A stretch of DNA of 50,427 bases from Promineifilum sp. (GTDB taxonomy: Bacteria; Chloroflexota; Anaerolineae; Promineifilales; Promineifilaceae): the NCBI GenBank assembly GCA_018058545.1, contig JAGOZU010000013.1, forward strand, positions 1 to 50,427, given 5' to 3'. Below, one piece after another: positions 26,170 to 33,123 of the stretch. The notes under the pieces were generated by a model. The model had not been told where the DNA came from. It saw only the letters and a list, made by a program, of their open reading frames with translations, and ran no database searches. The position numbers and the translations under genes were made by a program. The stretch's first letter is position 1; the number at the start of each line of letters is the position of its first letter.

Positions 26170-26676
26170 ATGGACACAAGCACAAGACAAGAAATACTTC
26201 AACTATTGGCCGATGGGAAAATAACGGCGGCCGAGGCGATCGAGTTGCTGGATAACAAGGCCGCACAAGCGGTTGAGAAGGCTCCTGTGGCTGAGACGAT
26301 CGAGGCGCTGAAAGCTGGAGAGAACGTTCAACCCACAACTGGTGAGATCCCTGTTGAGGAGTTGAAAGAGAGCGAAGTGGTTTCGCTTAAAATCAACCGC
26401 GACGATATCATTCCGTCCGCAAAGGACGGCCCTCGACCGCGATGGCTCAAGATCCGCGTCAGCGAGCTTGATTCGGGCCGCGGAAGGGTAAACATCAATA
26501 TCCCCATCGGCATTGTCAATTTCGGCTTGGGAATTGCAAGTCGCTTCGGCGGCGATAACGCCGATTTGGCGCAGGCCGGCGAATTATGGCAGATGGTGAA
26601 AAACGGCGAGCGTGGCGTGCTGGTCGATGTTGAAGACGAAGAAGATAACGAGCACGTACAGATCCTGCTGGACTAA
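26170..26676 (+). CDS. small protein: helical SHOCT/YvlB-N-like tag plus conserved beta domain
   Basis: 168 residues. N-terminal tag at 3-28 (RQEILQLLADGKITAAEAI), a variable acidic linker (about 30-90), then a domain (about 95-168) beginning PRWLKIRVSE, with VNINIPIGIVNFGL, and ending in an acidic strand (DVEDEEDNEHVQILLD). The same two-part layout recurs in the protein at 29093-29476, so they are paralogues. No signal peptide is present. Many DUF4097 proteins are accompanied by such tagged partners. The biochemical role is unknown; a part in envelope-stress sensing is plausible. Confidence 0.8.
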   Translation: MDTSTRQEILQLLADGKITAAEAIELLDNKAAQAVEKAPVAETIEALKAGENVQPTTGEIPVEELKESEVVSLKINRDDIIPSAKDGPRPRWLKIRVSELDSGRGRVNINIPIGIVNFGLGIASRFGGDNADLAQAGELWQMVKNGERGVLVDVEDEEDNEHVQILLD

Positions 26677-26710
26677 TGCCAGGATTGATTGATAGAGAGG
26701 GTTCAACAAC

Positions 26711-27937
26711 ATGTCCAAAGAACGATTCACCACCGAAGGATCCCCTTTTATTCGCGTTGATTCCTGCCAGGGTGACTTGATCATTCGAGGCTGGGCCGAG
26801 TCAAGTCTGGAGATCAAGGGTGATTTTCAGACACACCACTCAGACAAGGGCTTCCTGATCACCGGTCAGGGTAATCTCTATCTAAATGTCCCCGAAGGCG
26901 CCGTTCTGTCGGTGGGAAAGGTAGGCGGCGAATTGATAGTCCGCCATGTTACCGGTATTAGTTCCTACGAATATGTGCAAGGCGATGCTGCGTTCACCCA
27001 GACAGGCGACACAAAAGCAGGTATCGTCCATGGCAATCTCGTTGCCAAGCAAATCGCCGGCGCCTTATCGGTTGACGAAGTAAACGGAGATGTTGTCGTT
27101 CGCGGGGCAGGAGAGACCACCTTGGTCGAGGTTCACGGCGATCTGAGCGCCAGGCTGGTCGACGGCAACATAACTGTTGAGACGATCAACGGCGATACTA
27201 GCTTACGCAATATCAACGGTAATGTGGCCATTCAGCGGGGCTATCGGGACGTCAATCTCATTGGTGTAAACGGTTTAGTTAACATCAAAGCCATCATGGG
27301 TGACATCCGTCTCCGTGGAGGATTGTCCGCCGGCGATCACTCTCTGGAAGCAAGAGGTGATATCATCGTGCGTTGGCCGGCAAGCCTTCCGGTCAATTTG
27401 AACATAACAGCCGCAAAAATCAATAACCGTCTGTCACTCGAAGACATCACCGACAAGAAAGGCACCCAGATCGGCCGCATCGGTCAAGGAGACACCTATC
27501 TGACATTGGTGTCCGAAGGGCAAGTAGTATTACGGGAATCCGAACCGGATCACGGCGATGACAAGCAAATCGAAGGCAATATGGAATTTGGCCCTGGATT
27601 TGAGTTCGATGACATCGCAACCAGGATCGAAGCGGAAGTTAACAATCACATTTCGCGTGTCACGCGCGATCTGGAGACAAAGTTTGGCAAGGATTTCGGC
27701 CAGCGAATCTCAGAAAAACTGGCGCGGAGGAGCGAGAAAGCCGCCGGACGCGCCCGACGCCAGGCCGAATTTCAACGGCAACCAAGCGGGTTCGATTTTG
27801 GCTTTACCGCTCCAACGGCACCAATTCCCGGAAAAATCGTTTCGACCGAAGAACAATTAAAAATCCTTAAGATGGTCGAGGACGGCAAAATATCACCAAA
27901 AGAAGCAGAAATGCTGATGGAGGCGCTGGAGTCCTGA
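26711..27937 (+). CDS. DUF4097-type beta-helix protein with C-terminal helical tag (YvlB-like)
   Basis: 408 residues. Residues about 10-285 are short repeating strands ending in G-D/G-N turns (VEVHGDLSARLVDGNITVE, TINGDTSLRNINGNVAI), typical of DUF4097 adhesin-like beta-helices. Residues about 300-360 are charged helix. Residues 379-408 carry the tag (EEQLKILKMVEDGKISPKEA). YvlB and LiaX of Firmicutes combine the same two modules, usually with the tag at the N terminus; here it is C-terminal. There is no signal peptide, so it probably acts inside the cell at the membrane. Confidence 0.85.
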   Translation: MSKERFTTEGSPFIRVDSCQGDLIIRGWAESSLEIKGDFQTHHSDKGFLITGQGNLYLNVPEGAVLSVGKVGGELIVRHVTGISSYEYVQGDAAFTQTGDTKAGIVHGNLVAKQIAGALSVDEVNGDVVVRGAGETTLVEVHGDLSARLVDGNITVETINGDTSLRNINGNVAIQRGYRDVNLIGVNGLVNIKAIMGDIRLRGGLSAGDHSLEARGDIIVRWPASLPVNLNITAAKINNRLSLEDITDKKGTQIGRIGQGDTYLTLVSEGQVVLRESEPDHGDDKQIEGNMEFGPGFEFDDIATRIEAEVNNHISRVTRDLETKFGKDFGQRISEKLARRSEKAAGRARRQAEFQRQPSGFDFGFTAPTAPIPGKIVSTEEQLKILKMVEDGKISPKEAEMLMEALES

Positions 27938-28092
27938 CATTCGCTATGGCTCTCAACTCTTACCCGGTTTACAATATACTTCACGAAGGCAGGAGATTGC
28001 GGTGCGTGGGCCACTCAGTTGTGGCCCACATACCGACTGCGATGCTCAGTGGATCAAGTGTTAGGCGACAGGGTACGAGACTAAAGCGAACG

Positions 28093-29073
28093 ATGGATAT
28101 TTCGATTCCGGCAACCCGCCCGGGGGATGGATTGCGTCCGGTAGATCTGTCTCGCGATCTGTCCCAAGTCGTCGAGCTGCTTAAAATGGCGTTTGGGGAA
28201 TCGCTGGATGGAGATGGGTTCCAATACTTCGGCGATGGCACAGGGCCAATGAATGAAATCCTGTACCGTTTTAATCCGATAACCTCCCGACTCTCCAATG
28301 GCTTTGTATGGCAAGCCGATGGCCGTGTCATCGGCAATGTCACTCTGATGACGACCAGAGCATGGGATCGATATCTTGTAGCCAATGTCGCCGTTCACCC
28401 CTCATATCGGCGAAGAGGCATCGCCAGGGGATTAATGCAGGCGGTCATGGAGGCAGTCAGGAAGCAAGGCGGCCGCACGATCCTGCTTCAGGTGGTGAAG
28501 GATAACCAGCCCGCGCTTGACCTGTATCGCAGTCTGGGCTATGTCGGCATCGGCAATATGGCTTCATGGTCTGCGACGCGATCGAGGCTCAGGCAAATCC
28601 CGGGCGATGCTGGTGAGGAGGCGAGTACACACATCGATCCGCTGCCTGCTCGACTGTGGCGCGAAGCGTATGAGCTGGACACTGCTCATGTGCATCGGGA
28701 CCTCAACTGGCCCGAGCCGTTGTCGCCCGATGCCTATCGCCGCACATGGTGGCAGCGATTCATGGACTTTACCAACGGCCGCCAGGTTGAGACCTGGATC
28801 ACAGCCAATCTCGATGGTAATTTGAATGGCCTGGTCAATATCGCCTGCGAATGGGGTCGAAGCAATATGATCACGTTACGCATCAGGCCCGATTATGCCG
28901 GGCGACTGGAACGCCCGCTTTTGGCCAAAGCTATTCGTCGCCTGCAATACCTGCCTCGACGCAACATACGCATCGATCATCCTGAGGCGGATGAACACAC
29001 CGGTCACTTACTGAACGAAGCGAATTTTTCAATCCAGCGAACCCTGACCCATATGCGTCTGGATCTTTCATAA
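28093..29073 (+). CDS. GNAT-fold N-acetyltransferase
   Basis: About 326 residues from the ATG at 28093; the frame stays open upstream to 27946, but those extra residues look non-conserved. The acetyl-CoA pyrophosphate-binding motif is VAVHPSYRRRGIARGLM (about residues 105-121), followed by the C-terminal GNAT signature NQPALDLYRSLGYVG. The second half resembles a further degenerate GNAT repeat, as in mycothiol-synthase-like two-domain enzymes. The substrate is unknown. It interrupts the run of tagged proteins on the same strand, with 155 bp before and 19 bp after. Confidence 0.85.
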   Translation: MDISIPATRPGDGLRPVDLSRDLSQVVELLKMAFGESLDGDGFQYFGDGTGPMNEILYRFNPITSRLSNGFVWQADGRVIGNVTLMTTRAWDRYLVANVAVHPSYRRRGIARGLMQAVMEAVRKQGGRTILLQVVKDNQPALDLYRSLGYVGIGNMASWSATRSRLRQIPGDAGEEASTHIDPLPARLWREAYELDTAHVHRDLNWPEPLSPDAYRRTWWQRFMDFTNGRQVETWITANLDGNLNGLVNIACEWGRSNMITLRIRPDYAGRLERPLLAKAIRRLQYLPRRNIRIDHPEADEHTGHLLNEANFSIQRTLTHMRLDLS

Positions 29074-29092
29074 CTATTACGAGGGTAACCTA

Positions 29093-29476
29093 ATGGCCAC
29101 GACAGAAGAAAGATTACAAATCCTCAAGATGATCGAGGAAGGGAAAATCAGCGCCGCCGAGGGCGCCGAATTGCTACGGGCGCTGGATACCAAAGGCGAT
29201 AAACTTCAAGCCCAGGAGCCGTTGAAGGGGGCCAGCGCCCCCCGCTGGTTTCGCGTGCGCGTGACCGATACAACTACCGGCCGCAACAAGGTCAATATCA
29301 ATATCCCGATGGGACTCGTCAACGTCGGCATGAAAATGGGTGCGCGATTCGCCCCGGAAATCGAGGGGCATCGCCTTGAAGAACTCCTGGAAGCCGTTAA
29401 ATATGGCCAACTCGGAAAGGTGATTGATGTTACCGATGAAGAAGATGGCGAGCGCGTTGAGATCTTTGTTGAGTAG
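29093..29476 (+). CDS. small protein: helical tag plus conserved beta domain (paralogue of 26170-26676)
   Basis: 127 residues. N-terminal tag (EERLQILKMIEEGKISAAEG), a short linker, then the domain starting PRWFRVRVTD, with VNINIPMGLVNVGMKMGARF and ending DVTDEEDGERVEIFVE. It matches the protein at 26170-26676 over both modules but has a shorter linker. A GAGGG site precedes the ATG. It is the last gene of the cluster; a new promoter starts directly after its stop. Confidence 0.8.
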   Translation: MATTEERLQILKMIEEGKISAAEGAELLRALDTKGDKLQAQEPLKGASAPRWFRVRVTDTTTGRNKVNINIPMGLVNVGMKMGARFAPEIEGHRLEELLEAVKYGQLGKVIDVTDEEDGERVEIFVE

Positions 29477-29479
29477 TTC

Positions 29480-29509
29480 TTGACGAATGATCCCATTTCA
29501 TGCTATTCT
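29480..29509 (+). promoter_or_regulatory. promoter of the small-ORF transcript
   Basis: -35 TTGACG (29480-29485), 18-nt spacer, -10 TATTCT (29504-29509), starting 4 nt after the preceding stop codon. Confidence 0.6.
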
Positions 29510-29548
29510 TTCAGCGGCTTCGGCCATAAACTGTCTCGGAGGTGTGCA

Positions 29549-29623
29549 ATGATGCAGGCACAATTGAATGAAATCGAAAGATGCCCAATCGCTGACGCGC
29601 GCCTCTTCACCCCCCTCGTCTGA
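29549..29623 (+). CDS. 24-residue small ORF or leader peptide
   Basis: ATG at 29549 (or 29552) to TGA at 29621. GGAGGT at 29538-29543 gives 5- or 8-nt spacing. The product begins MMQAQLNEIERCPIADARL and has no membrane span. It lies between a good promoter and a strong terminator, so it is either a tiny free-standing gene or the leader peptide of an attenuator ahead of the RIO-like kinase gene. The codons show no obvious run for one amino acid, which argues against classical amino-acid attenuation. The wider gap 29477-29803 holds nothing else that I can support. Confidence 0.5.
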   Translation: MMQAQLNEIERCPIADARLFTPLV

Positions 29624-29666
29624 TTCCTCTTTGCAGGACTGCAACTGAATTAGCGGGCATTATGGG

Positions 29667-29689
29667 CCGGCGCGTGTCGCCGGTTTTTT
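29667..29689 (+). terminator. Rho-independent terminator after the small ORF
   Basis: Stem CCGGCG (29667-29672) / CGCCGG (29678-29683), 5-nt loop, then TTTTTT (29684-29689). It ends the small-ORF transcript about 115 nt before the kinase start. Confidence 0.9.
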
Positions 29690-29803
29690 GATGTCCAGTT
29701 AACTATCTGACGGCAGCGTTCGATCCTCGACCGCTACGGTCGGTCGCAACATGGCCCATTCGAGGTCATGTTACACAGATTCGGTTTATTTCCTGTAATT
29801 GCA

Positions 29804-30760
29804 ATGAACGAATACGAAGATATCGATAAATTTTTGGATTGGGAAGAACGCCTCGAAAACGACGGCCGTTTGCCACGAAACGCAAGTGGGAAACCCGGCA
29901 AGGCAAAGAAGAAATCAGCCTTACCAGCTGTGGAACTGACTGATTTCATCGATGACGCTGCCCAATGGGTTCCGTCCTATGCTCGGGCACTGGACCCGCG
30001 CCACCACGAACGGACTTGGCTTATCGAATCAGTATCCCAATTTTACCGGGATAACACCATCACCGACGTCACTCGCCGAGTGAAAGGCGGTAAGGAAGCC
30101 AACGTCTATTGTTGTATTGGCCACCCGGCGACGGGCATGGATTTAATCGCGGCCAAGCTCTACCGGCCGCGCATGTTGCGGACGCTTAAGAACGACGCCA
30201 TCTATAAGTCCGGCCGCCAGCTACGGGATGAGGCAGGCAAACAGCTCAAGGGCCGGCGTGAAAAGCTGGCGCTACAGCAGAAGACGACCTTCGGCAAACA
30301 CCTTGACATGGTTTGGTGGATTGGTAATGAGTTTCGAGTGCAAAACTCGCTATATGAAGCCGGCGCGGCCGTTCCTCGCCCCATCGGCCACAACGGCAAT
30401 ACGATTCTGATGGCCTACATTGGTGACGAATGGCTGGCAGCCCCAGCGCTCAGCGATGTCTCTCTGGAGCGGGCCGAAGCGTCCGATTTGTTCGATTCGG
30501 TTATGCACAATGCGCGCCTCATGCTCGAAAACCACTACGTCCATGGCGACCTTTCAGCGTTTAATATTCTCTATTGGGACGGGAAAATCTGGATCATTGA
30601 TTTCCCTCAGGTAGTTGATGCCAGAATCAACCCGAACGCGCGAATGTTACTCGGGCGAGATATCAAGCGGGTATGCGATTATTTCGGCCGTTTCGGGATC
30701 CGTTCCGACCCGGAACGCATCACTCGCGAGCTGTGGATTCCCTACATGGGCGATGACTGA
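29804..30760 (+). CDS. RIO-family atypical protein kinase
   Basis: About 318 residues from ATG 29804 (an upstream start at 29768 is possible). RIO1-like landmarks: GGKEANVYCC flexible loop (about 97-106), ATP-binding Lys in AAKLYRPRM, catalytic VHGDLSAFNILYW and metal-binding Asp in IDFPQ. RIO kinases and ATPases in archaea and eukaryotes act in small-subunit ribosome maturation; bacterial members are scattered and little studied. The N-terminal 60 residues are charged and without recognised domain. A TTACAC / TGTAAT pair at 17-nt spacing ends 4 nt before the ATG, hinting at an independent, nearly leaderless start. Confidence 0.9.
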   Translation: MNEYEDIDKFLDWEERLENDGRLPRNASGKPGKAKKKSALPAVELTDFIDDAAQWVPSYARALDPRHHERTWLIESVSQFYRDNTITDVTRRVKGGKEANVYCCIGHPATGMDLIAAKLYRPRMLRTLKNDAIYKSGRQLRDEAGKQLKGRREKLALQQKTTFGKHLDMVWWIGNEFRVQNSLYEAGAAVPRPIGHNGNTILMAYIGDEWLAAPALSDVSLERAEASDLFDSVMHNARLMLENHYVHGDLSAFNILYWDGKIWIIDFPQVVDARINPNARMLLGRDIKRVCDYFGRFGIRSDPERITRELWIPYMGDD

Positions 30761-30797
30761 TGCAACACAAACCGGCGCGGTGCGTATTGTGTGAAGG

Positions 30798-31397
30798 ATG
30801 AACACGACTCAACGGACTTTACAGGATACGCTCCGAATCCACGGTGAAGATGCCAAGCGACGGCTGCGGCCGCTCCTGATCTTTGTCGCCGTGCTTTGGT
30901 TTATCGAGATCGTAGACAGCCTGCTGTTTGGCGGGGCGCTTGACGGCTTCGGCGTCATTCCCCGCCAAACAGCCGGTTTGAAAGGTATCTTCCTCGCGCC
31001 GCTACTGCACGGCAACTTCGCTCACCTGCTGGCCAACACGATCCCCTTTATCATCCTCGGCTTCCTGGTCATGCTCCGGCATGAAGATCGGTTTTTGGCG
31101 ATATCCATAGTCATCACCCTTGTCAGCGGCCTGGGGACATGGCTCATCGCGCCCAGCAACACGGTCCATATCGGTGCAAGTGCCCTGGTGTTCGGCTACT
31201 TTGCCTTCCTCGTTGTCAATGCCTGGTATGAGAGGAGCATCGCCGCCATCGTGCTGGCGGTAATTGTCATCATCTTGTATGGTGGATTACTGGCGGGCGT
31301 CTTGCCTGCCGGCAATGGGATATCATGGCAAGGCCACTTATTTGGGGTTGTAGGCGGTGCGGTGGCGGCTTATTATTACAGTCCGCGACGATTCTAA
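30798..31397 (+). CDS. rhomboid family intramembrane serine protease
   Basis: 199 residues with about six membrane spans. LLHGNFAHLLANTIPF is the rhomboid span-2 region with its conserved His and Asn. The catalytic Ser is in HIGASALVFGYFAF and the catalytic His in SWQGHLFGVVGG. It cuts transmembrane segments within the bilayer. It converges on tatC, sharing 4 bp with overlapping stop codons. In Providencia a rhomboid (AarA) activates TatA by removing an N-terminal extension; here TatA has no such extension, so that role is not supported by sequence. Confidence 0.92.
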   Translation: MNTTQRTLQDTLRIHGEDAKRRLRPLLIFVAVLWFIEIVDSLLFGGALDGFGVIPRQTAGLKGIFLAPLLHGNFAHLLANTIPFIILGFLVMLRHEDRFLAISIVITLVSGLGTWLIAPSNTVHIGASALVFGYFAFLVVNAWYERSIAAIVLAVIVIILYGGLLAGVLPAGNGISWQGHLFGVVGGAVAAYYYSPRRF

Positions 31398-32188
31398 ATC
31401 GCGGGGCGGCTTTCGATCTCTTCAATCGAGCGCTGAAACTGGCGCTCACCGATGACGGCCAGACCGATGCTGAGAATATATAAAGCGGTCAATGGGGCCA
31501 TTGTCAGGAGCATGGTAACCGGGTCAACCGAGGGGGTTATAACCGCCGCCAGAACGGCAATCAGAACGATCGCCACCCGCCATTGATTTTTCATCGTCCC
31601 CGCTGTCACCAGACCAGCGCGGGCAACGATATAGACCAGAATCGGCATCTGAAAGCTGAGGCCAATCCATAGCAGAAGGCGAGTGATAAAGCTCAGGTAC
31701 TCCTGGGCCGTCCATTCGGCTCGGAAAATATTGGGCATGAAGTTGGCAAGAAAGTAGATCGCCGTCGGAGCCAATACATACCAGGCGAATGCAAGTCCCA
31801 ATCCGAACAGCAATAAAGCGCTAGGTATGAAAATGTAGAAATAGCGCTTTTCCTGCTCCTTCAGGCCGGCTCCGACAAAGCGCCAGAACTCGTAAAGCAA
31901 GATGGGCATGGCCAGGATGATACCGGCCAGCAACGACACACGAAAATAGGTTTCGATACCTTCTGTCGGCCGCAATGTTTGCAGCGCCGCCCCGCTCTGT
32001 ATACTAACCGCATAGGGCCGAAGCAAGAACTCCAGAAGCTGATTGGCAAAAACAAGACCGATGATGGTGGTAACAAGCAAGGCAATGGCCGCATGGGTCA
32101 CATGCACACGTAGCTCATTGAGGTGGCCGAACACACCCATGACCGGCCCAATATCGTGCATTGTTTGATTCTCGATCTGCTGATCCAT
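31394..32188 (-). CDS. tatC: Sec-independent protein translocase TatC
   Basis: 264 residues, six spans. GHLNELRVHV near residue 21 corresponds to the conserved HLxELR, and the loop after span 2 contains ALLLYEFWRF-type residues (MPILLYEFWRFVGAGL). TatC recognises twin-arginine signals, such as that on the binding protein at 17692-19407. Last gene of tatA-tatB-tatC; the start follows tatB by 7 bp. Confidence 0.97.
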   Translation of the reverse strand: MDQQIENQTMHDIGPVMGVFGHLNELRVHVTHAAIALLVTTIIGLVFANQLLEFLLRPYAVSIQSGAALQTLRPTEGIETYFRVSLLAGIILAMPILLYEFWRFVGAGLKEQEKRYFYIFIPSALLLFGLGLAFAWYVLAPTAIYFLANFMPNIFRAEWTAQEYLSFITRLLLWIGLSFQMPILVYIVARAGLVTAGTMKNQWRVAIVLIAVLAAVITPSVDPVTMLLTMAPLTALYILSIGLAVIGERQFQRSIEEIESRPAI

Positions 32189-32195
32189 GAAGGTC

Positions 32196-32756
32196 CTAAT
32201 CCGGGTCCTCGAGGATATTGGTACGGGCAGGCAGTCTGGGAGGAGGCGAGATGGACGATAAACCGTTACCGTTTACCTCGCGAGCGCCTGCGACCGGGCT
32301 GGTTGGAAATAATCGTGGCGGTTGATGGGCCGGATCGTCATCTTGAGGTATCGAGGATTGTTTTCTTGCCGGCGTTGGTCTGGTAATCCTGGCTTTTGTC
32401 GGCGATGGGGGGGGCATGATTGAGTGTTCTATCTCGCCTCTGGCCTCATTAATCGCCTGTTTGCCATCAATGACCGAACCGGTCGTTAGCGACAAGATCT
32501 CCTTGCGAAGTTCAGCCATCTGGTGATGCAGCTCGTTCATCTCCTCGACCGTTACCCTCAGTTGCCCGGTCTCATCGGCTGAATCAAGTTCGGTGGTGAG
32601 TTGTCGAATCGACGCAAACCCTACCTTCTGGATGCGTGCCACCAAGGCGCCGAGAGTGCGGGCGGCGCGGGCAATGCGCTCCGGTCCCATCACCATCCCG
32701 GCGATAATTATAATGAGAACGACTTCCGGCAAGCCAACGCCGAAAATATTGTCCAT
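32196..32756 (-). CDS. tatB: twin-arginine translocase subunit TatB
   Basis: 186 residues: one N-terminal span (about 7-22, FGVGLPEVVLIIIIAG with a Glu near position 11 as in TatB), hinge GPERI, an amphipathic helix, then a long charged helix and a proline-rich tail. The length and the Glu favour TatB over TatA. It lies 9 bp after tatA. Confidence 0.88.
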   Translation of the reverse strand: MDNIFGVGLPEVVLIIIIAGMVMGPERIARAARTLGALVARIQKVGFASIRQLTTELDSADETGQLRVTVEEMNELHHQMAELRKEILSLTTGSVIDGKQAINEARGEIEHSIMPPPSPTKARITRPTPARKQSSIPQDDDPAHQPPRLFPTSPVAGAREVNGNGLSSISPPPRLPARTNILEDPD

Positions 32757-32765
32757 CGATCGTTA

Positions 32766-32966
32766 TCAGACCGCAGGATCGTCGGGCGAGTCGCTTGTCT
32801 TCTCGGCCGCTTCTTTTTTATCGGCGCTTTCCTGTCCCTCCTTCAAGCCATCACGAAAGGCGGCTACACCCTTGCCAAGTTCACCGCCAACGCGAGCGAT
32901 ACGACCCACGCCGAAAACCAATAACACCACCACGAGGATAATTAATAATTCAGGCCATCCAGGCAT
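32766..32966 (-). CDS. tatA: twin-arginine translocase subunit TatA
   Basis: 66 residues: a short N terminus, a single span (WPELLIILVVVLLVFG), the hinge after FG, and an amphipathic helix (RVGGELGKGVAAFRDGLKEG), then an acidic tail. It forms the translocation pore. AGGAG 8 nt before the ATG supports the start. Confidence 0.93.
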   Translation of the reverse strand: MPGWPELLIILVVVLLVFGVGRIARVGGELGKGVAAFRDGLKEGQESADKKEAAEKTSDSPDDPAV

Positions 32967-33014
32967 CTGCTGTTCTCCTTTGATACAAGAGATTCTTCCG
33001 TTGTCCTAATCGGC

Positions 33015-33020
33015 ATTATA
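33015..33020 (-). promoter_or_regulatory. -10 box of tatABC
   Basis: Perfect TATAAT on the minus strand about 50 nt upstream of tatA. No convincing -35 at 16-18 nt. The rest of the gap (32967-33123) shows nothing further. Confidence 0.4.
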
Positions 33021-33123
33021 GCAAAGATTCGTAGATAGCGCGCGGTTGGCTGCGTTAACCTTAATCGGCACTCCCCCCGGACAGACGCTGCATCCACGGT
33101 CCTCTAAGGCTAATCGGTTTTCG

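Noticed and set aside
29549-29689. T-box or other known riboswitch ahead of the RIO-like kinase
   Set aside because: No T-box sequence or recognisable conserved aptamer core; only a small ORF and a terminator can be supported.
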